DNA of 64,000 nucleotides. Origin: Bacteroidota bacterium (GTDB taxonomy: Bacteria; Bacteroidota; Bacteroidia; JAFLBG01). The notes beneath the pieces were generated by a model. That model made no database searches and was not told the DNA's origin. It saw only the letters and a list, made by a program, of their open reading frames with translations. This document shows positions 35,836 through 42,647 of the stretch, in pieces. Location: the NCBI GenBank assembly GCA_017303975.1, contig JAFLBG010000004.1, forward strand, positions 80,149-144,148, given 5' to 3'. The position numbers and the translations under genes were made by a program. How positions within the stretch are numbered: the first letter of the stretch is position 1; each line of letters starts with the position of its first letter.

Positions 35836-37071
35836 GTGGAACAACCAAAGCCTCTCGTGGATGCTCTTACCGGGTATCAAAAATTTATTGTAGTAGTTTT
35901 AGCATTGTTACAATTTACTGTAGTGCTCGATTTTATGATACTTGCTCCGCTAGGAGATATTTTAATAAAAGCACTGCAAATGACGCCAGCAAACTTTGGT
36001 TGGGTGGTTTCTGCTTATGCCTTTAGTGCGGGGTTGTCCGGCATACTGGCTGCAGGGTTTGCCGATAAATACGATAGAAAGAAAATATTGTTGTTTTTTT
36101 ATACGGGTTTTGTGTTGGGTACGTTATTTTGTGGGCTGGCCAATACCTATTGGCAACTATTAACAGCGCGTATTGTTACAGGAGTTTTTGGGGGTGTAAT
36201 TTCTGCAGTTGGTATGGCTATCATTACAGATTTGTTTACCATCAATCAACGTGGACGTGTGATGGGTTTTGTGCAAATGGCTTTTGCTGCTAGCCAAGTT
36301 CTTGGAATTCCAATTGGGTTGTATCTAGCTGCTAAATGGGATTGGCACGCAACCTTTTTTATGATTGTTATTTTGGCTACAGTAATTGGGATTGTAGTTG
36401 CTATTAAAGTAAAACCAATAAACGAACATTTAAAACTACAATCTACCAAAAGCCCTTTCTTGCATTTGTGGCATACTGTTAGCAACTCGTCCTACCAAGT
36501 TGGGTTTTTGGCAACAGCCATGTTGTCTATAGGCGGTTTTATGTTGATGCCTTTTTCCAGTGCTTTTTTGGTAAACAACATCGGAATTACACACCATGAT
36601 TTGCCCTTAGTTTTTATGTTTACAGGTATATCTTCTATTATCATCATGCCAATTATTGGAAGAATTAGCGATAAGATAGATAAGTTTAAATTGTTTGCTA
36701 TTGGCTCTGTTTGGGCAACTATTATGGTGGTGGTTTATACCAATATATCTGTGATGCCTTTGTGGCAGGTGGTTGTAGTTAATATGCTTTTGTTTATGGG
36801 AATTATGAGCAGAATGATTCCTGCAACAGCATTAGCAACTCAAATTCCGGAAATGAAAGATAGGGGCGCTTTTATGAGCATTAACTCTTCGCTACAACAA
36901 ATGGCGGGAGGAATAGCAGCTATTTTTGCGGGACTTATTGTAAAACAAGAAACAGAAACAGCGCCATTGCAGCACTATGATACGCTTGGATACATTGTGG
37001 CTGCCGTAATTTTAATTTGCATTTATTTTGTATATCGAGTAAGTGTGCTTGTAAAAAGCAAAAACAACTAA
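35836..37071 (+). CDS. MFS transporter
   Basis: A twelve-helix major facilitator of 411 residues. The conserved loop between helices 2 and 3 reads 'GFADKYDRKKILLFF', the standard MFS motif A, and an Arg in helix 4 appears in 'LLTARIVTGVFGG'. The family resembles Bcr/AraJ-type drug:H+ antiporters; the substrate is unknown. The start is GTG preceded by AAAAGGAAAA, nine bases after the carbonic anhydrase stop. It converges on the ATP-cone nuclease gene with 16 bases between stops and no obvious hairpin. Confidence 0.9.
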   Translation: MEQPKPLVDALTGYQKFIVVVLALLQFTVVLDFMILAPLGDILIKALQMTPANFGWVVSAYAFSAGLSGILAAGFADKYDRKKILLFFYTGFVLGTLFCGLANTYWQLLTARIVTGVFGGVISAVGMAIITDLFTINQRGRVMGFVQMAFAASQVLGIPIGLYLAAKWDWHATFFMIVILATVIGIVVAIKVKPINEHLKLQSTKSPFLHLWHTVSNSSYQVGFLATAMLSIGGFMLMPFSSAFLVNNIGITHHDLPLVFMFTGISSIIIMPIIGRISDKIDKFKLFAIGSVWATIMVVVYTNISVMPLWQVVVVNMLLFMGIMSRMIPATALATQIPEMKDRGAFMSINSSLQQMAGGIAAIFAGLIVKQETETAPLQHYDTLGYIVAAVILICIYFVYRVSVLVKSKNN

Positions 37072-37087
37072 GACAATATTAAAAAAT

Positions 37088-37942
37088 TTATTTTCGCAAA
37101 GCCAAGTGTTCGCACAATTGAGCGCACTCCTGTAAAATAGCCTTTATTCGGAATGGCTTAATTCCAAGGTTATCTAGTAGATTGTGATTGTCATTAAGGT
37201 CCTTACATAAAACAATTGTTTTGTCTAACAATTGTTTTTTTTCCGGTTTTGTTAGCGATGTAAGGCATGTGATAGGGTATAGACCGTAGGTATCAATAAG
37301 GTCTTTCAATCCGTTTTTTATTGGATAATCCCAACCCAATAAATGTAATCCAGCGCAAGTGCCATATTTCATAGCATCTTCGGAGAAGCGCGTATTTGTT
37401 GCAACCCAGCCGGCATACAACTTGTTTGCTAGTTCGGGCTGTTTTTTCCATTGCCCAATAACATCTAAAAATCTTGACTGAATGTATAGCGGTATTTTTA
37501 CATCGCAGAAAACTCCTGACTGATTATGGTATTTACATTCTACCATAATATAGTTGTTTCCCTTTTCTGCAATTACATCAATTTCATGACTAACACACAA
37601 ACCTTGAGTGGTAACACCTACCGTTGTTTTATAGCCCTGGTAATTTAAAATTTCGGCAACAAATTTTTCGAATGGATAACCCGATGGCCCAAGACTCATG
37701 ATAGCTTTCTTTAAATGATATCTTGCGGCTAGATGCCTGGATGTATCTCGCAACAAACCAAATGCAATTTGATAAATTTTTTTTGTAGAAATACCTTGAT
37801 ACAATTTAGCATACACCTCACTTAAAATATAATCTATCTGTTCTGTGGTAGCTCCAGACTGCTTTAAAGAATGGTGTAGTTTTTCTTCTGAAAAATTAGC
37901 CTTATCTCCGGAAGCTTTTGTAACAATAAAATTTGTGGTCAT
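37088..37942 (-). CDS. ATP-cone / PD-(D/E)XK (Mrr-like) nuclease-fold protein
   Basis: A two-domain cytoplasmic protein of 284 residues. The N-terminal part (about 5-88) is an ATP-cone, the nucleotide-sensing module of ribonucleotide reductases and NrdR, beginning 'VTKASGDKANFSEEKLHHSL'. The middle part (about 88-210) has the restriction-endonuclease fold: a helical Glu (Glu93/Glu97), Asp122 in 'SHEIDVIA' and Glu135-x-Lys137 in 'VECKYH', a complete PD-(D/E)XK set as in Mrr_cat. The C-terminal 75 residues are helical ('LTSLTKPEKKQLLDKTIVL') and may bind DNA. The pairing suggests a nuclease gated by ATP or dATP, which would suit phage defence or repair. That is inference. No methylase or helicase is adjacent. 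Confidence 0.8.
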   Translation of the reverse strand: MTTNFIVTKASGDKANFSEEKLHHSLKQSGATTEQIDYILSEVYAKLYQGISTKKIYQIAFGLLRDTSRHLAARYHLKKAIMSLGPSGYPFEKFVAEILNYQGYKTTVGVTTQGLCVSHEIDVIAEKGNNYIMVECKYHNQSGVFCDVKIPLYIQSRFLDVIGQWKKQPELANKLYAGWVATNTRFSEDAMKYGTCAGLHLLGWDYPIKNGLKDLIDTYGLYPITCLTSLTKPEKKQLLDKTIVLCKDLNDNHNLLDNLGIKPFRIKAILQECAQLCEHLALRK

Positions 37943-38070
37943 GTAATGTTTTTGAACGAGCTAAATATAAGTATCCTAAAAATACGGATTAAAAGGTACA
38001 CTTTATTTGATTTATCGAACGTTTGGTTGTTAAATACAAATAAGATTATTTGTAAATTGTAGTAAAATAA

Positions 38071-38484
38071 TTGGACATGAACAGACCCATACGAGTATTA
38101 ATTGCAAAAGTAGGATTAGATGGTCATGATAGAGGTGCAAAGGTAATTGCTTCTTTTTTGCGTGATGCAGGGATGGAGGTTATTTACACCGGATTGCGAC
38201 AAACGCCCGAGATGGTTGTAAATAGCGCATTGCAGGAAGATGTAGATGTAATAGGTGTAAGCATTTTGTCGGGAGCACACATGACTGTTTTCCCAAAAAT
38301 AATTTCATTAATGAAAGAGAAAGGTTTGACCGATGTGCTGCTTACCGGTGGTGGAATAATTCCGGAAGATGACATGAATGTATTGAAAAAACAAGGTGTT
38401 GGAGAGTTGTTCGCGCCTGGTACCGAAACAAAAATAATTATAGAGTACATTTCTACTTGGGTAAAAACCAATCGTAAAATATAA
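38071..38484 (+). CDS. Cobalamin-binding subunit, methylmalonyl-CoA mutase C-terminal type
   Basis: A 137-residue stand-alone B12-binding domain. The histidine that replaces dimethylbenzimidazole lies in '[13 protein letters not shown]' (D-x-H-x-x-G), with the supporting '[10 protein letters not shown]' and '[12 protein letters not shown]' loops, a complete set for the methylmalonyl-CoA mutase/glutamate mutase group. Its partner should be a separate catalytic mutase subunit, which is not in this window. Crotonase and asparaginase genes follow on the same strand. With the carboxylase beta subunit at 1.9 kb it may serve propionyl/methylmalonyl-CoA metabolism, though another acyl-CoA mutase (for example isobutyryl-CoA) is equally possible. 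Confidence 0.9.
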   Translation: MDMNRPIRVLIAKVGLDGHDRGAKVIASFLRDAGMEVIYTGLRQTPEMVVNSALQEDVDVIGVSILSGAHMTVFPKIISLMKEKGLTDVLLTGGGIIPEDDMNVLKKQGVGELFAPGTETKIIIEYISTWVKTNRKI

Positions 38485-38530
38485 TATAGCTGCTACAAGA
38501 CTCCTTTTTATAAACATCAAAAGAATAGAC

Positions 38531-39310
38531 ATGAACTACGAAAATATTTTAATGAATAACGAAAATGGAATAACTACAATTACCATTAATCGTCCCGAAA
38601 AATTAAATGCACTCAACAAAAAAACGATACAAGAAATTGGTCATGCTATTGCAGACTCTATAGCAAATACAGCTGTTTCGGGGATTATTATTACGGGCGC
38701 AGGACCAAAGTCTTTTGTGGCCGGGGCTGATATTTCTGAATTTTTAGGACTTACTGTTGAGCAGGGAAAATACCTGGCACAAGCTGGACACGATGTGTTT
38801 GATAGTATTGAAAATTCAACTAAGCCTGTAATAGCTGCTATAAATGGCTTTGCGCTGGGTGGAGGGTGCGAGTTGGCAATGGCTTGCCATATGCGTATTG
38901 CCAGCAACAATGCAAAGTTTGGGCAGCCCGAAGTAAACCTTGGGCTAATTGCAGGATACGGAGGCACACAACGATTAACACAATATATAGGCAAAGCAAA
39001 ATCAATGGAATTGCATTTAACGGCCGATATGATAACAGCCGATGAGGCTTTACGCTTAGGATTGGTAAATTATGTTACTACCCCGGAAGAGCTTATTAAT
39101 AAGGCAAAAGAGATGCTTGAAAAAATAAAAACAAAATCTCCGGTAGCTGTTTCTAGTGCAATTGCAGCTATTAATTACTATTACCAATCTCACAAAGTAG
39201 GGTACAAGAAAGAAGTAGAAGAGTTTGGGAAATGTTTTGGCACCGAAGATTTTAAAGAAGGAACGCAAGCGTTTTTAGAAAAACGAAAAGCTAATTTTAA
39301 GGGGAAGTAG
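38531..39310 (+). CDS. Enoyl-CoA hydratase/isomerase (crotonase) family protein
   Basis: Crotonase-fold enzyme of 259 residues. The CoA/oxyanion regions are 'SFVAGADISEFLG' (about 65-77) and 'INGFALGGGCELAMAC' (about 102-117). The two catalytic glutamates of hydratases are present, one in 'GGGCELAMAC' and one in 'GQPEVNLGLI', so true 2-enoyl-CoA hydratase (3-hydroxyacyl-CoA forming) activity is likely. It follows the B12-binding subunit by 46 bases, suggesting an acyl-CoA degradation unit. Confidence 0.92.
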   Translation: MNYENILMNNENGITTITINRPEKLNALNKKTIQEIGHAIADSIANTAVSGIIITGAGPKSFVAGADISEFLGLTVEQGKYLAQAGHDVFDSIENSTKPVIAAINGFALGGGCELAMACHMRIASNNAKFGQPEVNLGLIAGYGGTQRLTQYIGKAKSMELHLTADMITADEALRLGLVNYVTTPEELINKAKEMLEKIKTKSPVAVSSAIAAINYYYQSHKVGYKKEVEEFGKCFGTEDFKEGTQAFLEKRKANFKGK

Positions 39311-39325
39311 ACGTGTTTTAATAGA

Positions 39326-40390
39326 ATGAAAAAACTAGCACAATCTATAAAGGATAAACGAAAGCCATCTGTACTTCTTGTATATACAGGCGGAACGATT
39401 GGCATGATAGAAGACCCCAAAACAGGGCAATTAAAGCCATTTGATTTTCGAAATTTAACGACACAAATTCCGGAGCTTAGTAAATTCAATATTACACTAA
39501 CACCTGTATCGTTCGAAAAACCTATCGATTCCTCTAACATGCATCCCGATGTTTGGGTGATGTTGTGCAAGTTAATAGAAAAGAATTACGAAAAGTACGA
39601 TGGTTTTGTAATCTTACATGGCTCTGATACCATGGCTTATACAGCATCTGCATTAAGCTTTATGTTAGAGAATATTGCTAAACCGGTTATTCTTACCGGC
39701 TCACAACTACCCATTGGGATTATTAGAACAGATGGAAAAGAAAATTTAATTACAGCCATAGAAATTGCGTCTTCTCAAAAGGATGGATTACCAATTGTTT
39801 CGGAGGTTTGTATTTATTTTGAATACCAATTGTACCGAGGCAATAGAACCAATAAGTTTAATGCAGAGCATTTTCAGGCATTTCAGTCGCCCAATTATCC
39901 TATATTGGCTGAGGCGGGAGTGCATATAAAATATAGTACAGCCTATTTGCAAAAACCATCTAATAAGCCATTGCGCATTCATTACAAATTGGATGCTAAC
40001 ATTGCTATTCTAAAATTATTTCCCGGAATAACACAATCAGTAGTAAATGCCATACTATCCTCTAAAGGACTAAAAGCGGTTGTGTTAGAAACCTTTGGAG
40101 CCGGTAATGCACCAACAGATGCATGGTTTGTAAAAGAGCTCAAAGAGGCAATAGACAAAGGCATTATTATTTACAATGTTACACAATGCAGTGCCGGAAG
40201 CGTGGAGTTGGGACGATACGAAACAAGTGCACAATTGAAAGAGATAGGCGTTTTAAGTGCCTTTGATAGCACTACCGAAGCTGCTGTTACTAAACTTATG
40301 CATTTATTAGCCAATTATAATTCTAAGTCCGAGATAAAAAAATTACTCGAAAAAAGTATAAGAGGGGAACTTACGGAAAAATGGAATTAA
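39326..40390 (+). CDS. ansA: Type I L-asparaginase
   Basis: Cytoplasmic asparaginase of 354 residues, hydrolysing L-asparagine to aspartate and ammonia. The first catalytic Thr is in 'LVYTGGTIGM' and the second Thr/Asp pair in 'LHGSDTMAYTASAL'. A Lys expected in the 'DGKENL' loop is present. No signal peptide is seen, so it matches the low-affinity cytoplasmic AnsA type. It begins 15 bases after the crotonase stop and ends one base before the convergent murI stop. Confidence 0.93.
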   Translation: MKKLAQSIKDKRKPSVLLVYTGGTIGMIEDPKTGQLKPFDFRNLTTQIPELSKFNITLTPVSFEKPIDSSNMHPDVWVMLCKLIEKNYEKYDGFVILHGSDTMAYTASALSFMLENIAKPVILTGSQLPIGIIRTDGKENLITAIEIASSQKDGLPIVSEVCIYFEYQLYRGNRTNKFNAEHFQAFQSPNYPILAEAGVHIKYSTAYLQKPSNKPLRIHYKLDANIAILKLFPGITQSVVNAILSSKGLKAVVLETFGAGNAPTDAWFVKELKEAIDKGIIIYNVTQCSAGSVELGRYETSAQLKEIGVLSAFDSTTEAAVTKLMHLLANYNSKSEIKKLLEKSIRGELTEKWN

Positions 40391-40391
40391 C

Positions 40392-41198
40392 CTACTTCCA
40401 AATAGCAGCTTCTTTCAAGCTGATTTTATTTTTGAAAAAATAGTTGGTGCTTTGCTCAAACGATTGTGTATAGTCGGATACAAAGAATTGATGAACAGGT
40501 TTTTTGGTAGTAGTAAGCATTTTCTTTTTGCTTAAATAATTGTGTACATGTTTGGCTACAACACCTGCGGAATCAATTATATCAATGTTGTTTTTGTAGT
40601 ATGCTTCCACTTCTTTTTTAATAAGCGGATAATGTGTGCACGCTAAAATAAGCGAGTCGATATTTTTTAATTTAGGGCGAGATAGGTAAGAATTAATAAT
40701 GGTTTGGCTTATTTTATTGTTAAAAAAACCCTCTTCAATCATAGATGCCAACAGCGGTGTAGCCAAAGAAGCTACTTGCAGACTTTTATCTTTTAAATGG
40801 ATTTTTTGCGCATACACATTTGATTTGATAGTGCCTTTGGTGCCAATTACTCCAATATGTTTGTGCTTTTTGTTTCTGGTAACCTCTTCCACCACCGGGT
40901 CAATCACATTTATTACGGGAATTTTAGATCCCACAAAATCTTTAATAGTTTCGTAAGCCATTGCTGATGCGGTATTGCAGGCAATAACAATCATCTTGCA
41001 TTTTTTTTGCAATAAAAACTGACTTATTCGAATGGCGTAATACTTAATAGAATCGGGAGACTTATCTCCATATGGAAGATGAGCTGTATCACCAAAATAA
41101 ATCAACTTTTCGTTTGGCATTAGCTTTACAATGGCATTTGCCACCGTCAGTCCACCAATACCGGAATCGAAAATACCTATGGGATTGTTGTTTGCCAT
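40392..41198 (-). CDS. murI: Glutamate racemase
   Basis: Makes D-glutamate for peptidoglycan. Both catalytic cysteines are visible: 'VIACNTASA' in the first domain and 'LACTHYPLI' in the second. 'IFDSGIGGLTV' opens the N-terminus. It is 268 residues, normal length. It is the last gene of the uppS-bamA-skp-skp-murI series, but a terminator-like hairpin stands before it, so it may also have its own transcription. Confidence 0.96.
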   Translation of the reverse strand: MANNNPIGIFDSGIGGLTVANAIVKLMPNEKLIYFGDTAHLPYGDKSPDSIKYYAIRISQFLLQKKCKMIVIACNTASAMAYETIKDFVGSKIPVINVIDPVVEEVTRNKKHKHIGVIGTKGTIKSNVYAQKIHLKDKSLQVASLATPLLASMIEEGFFNNKISQTIINSYLSRPKLKNIDSLILACTHYPLIKKEVEAYYKNNIDIIDSAGVVAKHVHNYLSKKKMLTTTKKPVHQFFVSDYTQSFEQSTNYFFKNKISLKEAAIWK

Positions 41199-41216
41199 GA
41201 GTTGGTATAGCTGTAT

Positions 41217-41250
41217 AAAAAAACAAGACCCTTCTGGGTCTTGTTTTTTT
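41217..41250 (-). terminator. Hairpin terminator between the second skp-like gene and murI
   Basis: AAACAAGACCC and GGGTCTTGTTT pair around a TTCT loop, with seven A on the left (U-tail on the minus strand) and seven T on the right. It lies just after the OmpH-family stop, so it would end or attenuate the bamA-skp transcript before murI. Confidence 0.85.
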
Positions 41251-41258
41251 ATGGAAAT

Positions 41259-41837
41259 TTATTTTTTAGGCTCTTCCTTCGGTTTTGGCATAGTGCCTTG
41301 TGTAGCAGGAGTTGCTGCTTTTGCAGCTTTGCTTAATCCTAGTTTGTCCGATACGCTGCTTAACAAATCATCTGCAGGGTCAGAAAAAAGGACATTTCCT
41401 AAGCTTGTATCCAATACATATTTGTAGCCTTTGTCTTTGGCAATTTGGTCAATTGCTTTTTTTGCTTTGTCGTAAATTGGTTTTGCCAATTCTGTTTTTT
41501 TTCTATTTACTTCTTCTTGCGCAGACGCTTGAAATTCCTGTATGCGTTGATTTAAATCTTGCAATTCTTTTTCTTTTGTTTGTTTTACCAAATCAGAATA
41601 TTTGTCTTGGTTGGCCATATAATCTTGGTACTTGGTTTGCAATTCGCCTTGCATAGTACCAATGCTTGTTTCCAATTCTTTTATAAACGCCATGCTTGCT
41701 TTTTCGGCTTCTTTCGATTCTGGCATTAATCCTATTAACGAATCAAGGTTAATGTGTCCTATTTTTTGAGCACTTATGTTAAGTGTAGATAGAAATAAGC
41801 AAGCAATAAGTGTAATTTTAAATGTAGTGGTTTTCAT
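41259..41837 (-). CDS. OmpH/Skp family periplasmic chaperone (second copy)
   Basis: Skp-like holdase of 192 residues that would escort outer-membrane proteins to BamA. The Sec signal (about 1-23, ending ISAQ) is followed by the typical 'KIGHINLDSLIGLMPESKEA' body start, long charged helices forming the tentacles, and the closing beta segment 'KGYKYVLDTSLGNVLFSDP'. The C-terminus is Ala/Pro/Lys-rich and longer than in E. coli Skp. It is a paralogue of the next upstream gene. A large inverted repeat lies between the two. Confidence 0.9.
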   Translation of the reverse strand: MKTTTFKITLIACLFLSTLNISAQKIGHINLDSLIGLMPESKEAEKASMAFIKELETSIGTMQGELQTKYQDYMANQDKYSDLVKQTKEKELQDLNQRIQEFQASAQEEVNRKKTELAKPIYDKAKKAIDQIAKDKGYKYVLDTSLGNVLFSDPADDLLSSVSDKLGLSKAAKAATPATQGTMPKPKEEPKK

Positions 41838-41863
41838 ATGTAGATTTTTAATTTTTTATTGTC

Positions 41864-41925
41864 ATATGGTATAGCTATGTTATCTAAATTCTTGTTTGCT
41901 TTTAGGAAACATAGCTATACCATAT
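41864..41925. repeat. Perfect 18-bp inverted repeat between the two skp-like genes
   Basis: ATATGGTATAGCTATGTT (41864-41881) and its exact complement (41908-41925) flank a 26-base spacer. Each arm holds the palindrome ATAGCTAT. A T8 tract follows the right arm on the plus strand, so the terminator-like orientation is opposite to the genes here. It could be an mRNA hairpin, a paired protein-binding site or a small terminal-repeat element. Confidence 0.7.
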
Positions 41926-41985
41926 CAATTTTTTTTACAAAAATAAACTTAATAATGTGATAGCAAGTAATAATTTAAAAAATGT

Positions 41986-42543
41986 TTACTTGGTTGTTTT
42001 AGCTTTGTTTTGAGTACCCGTGGATGCTCCTTGTTTATATCCTAATGCTATCAATACTTCATCGCTAAAATCTTTTTTAGGATTGGTGTATAACATAGTT
42101 AAGTCGCTTGCTTTGTCAAAAACCACATCGAGTGTTTTTTTCTCTGCAATTGTTTTTACGGCAGTATATACCTTGTCTTGAATTGGTTTTACTAGGTCTT
42201 GGCGTTTTTTAAACAATTCGCCATCTACCCCAAATTTTGCTTTTTGAATGTCTTTTGCTTCTTTTTCTTTCGCAATAATTTCGTTTTCGCGCTTTTTACG
42301 CATTTCGTCTGTTAGCAATATTTGCTCAGCTTGGTAGGCTTTATATAACTTATCAATTTCGGCATATTTAGCTTCAATTTCCTTTTGCCAGTCGGCAGAT
42401 ACTTTATCTAAATCTTGTTGTGCGCTTTTGTACTCAGGTATTTGAGCTAAAATGTATTCTGTATCCACAAATCCCCATTTTTGGGCTATTGAAATACTTG
42501 TGGTAAGTACAAGTACAAAAAGTGATAAACTAATTCTTTTCAT
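41986..42543 (-). CDS. OmpH/Skp family periplasmic chaperone (first copy)
   Basis: Skp-like chaperone directly after bamA. The open frame reaches 42576, but ATG 42543 gives a proper Sec signal (MKRISLSLFVLVLTTSISIA then QKW), so that start is chosen; length is then 185 residues. The body opens 'KWGFVDTEYILAQIPEYKSA' and continues in long Lys/Glu-rich helices, closing with 'KKTLDVVFDKASDLTMLYTN'. It is a paralogue of the gene at 41.3 kb. Tandem skp copies after bamA are common in Bacteroidota. Confidence 0.92.
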   Translation of the reverse strand: MKRISLSLFVLVLTTSISIAQKWGFVDTEYILAQIPEYKSAQQDLDKVSADWQKEIEAKYAEIDKLYKAYQAEQILLTDEMRKKRENEIIAKEKEAKDIQKAKFGVDGELFKKRQDLVKPIQDKVYTAVKTIAEKKTLDVVFDKASDLTMLYTNPKKDFSDEVLIALGYKQGASTGTQNKAKTTK

Positions 42544-42647
42544 AGTATTCGTTTTATTGGTAGTTAATCTAGTCAATTACAAATAAAGTGCCAAAAATTT
42601 ATTATTGTACTAAATTCCTGCATTTTTCATTTTTAATTCTTCATTTC

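Noticed and set aside
37088..37942. ATP-cone protein as a ribonucleotide reductase or NrdR
   Set aside because: There is no zinc ribbon of NrdR and no reductase catalytic domain; the rest of the protein is a PD-(D/E)XK fold.
37943..38070. Possible cobalamin riboswitch ahead of the B12-binding subunit
   Set aside because: The 128-base gap has no B12-box-like string or plausible multi-stem fold that I can see, and is too short for the class.
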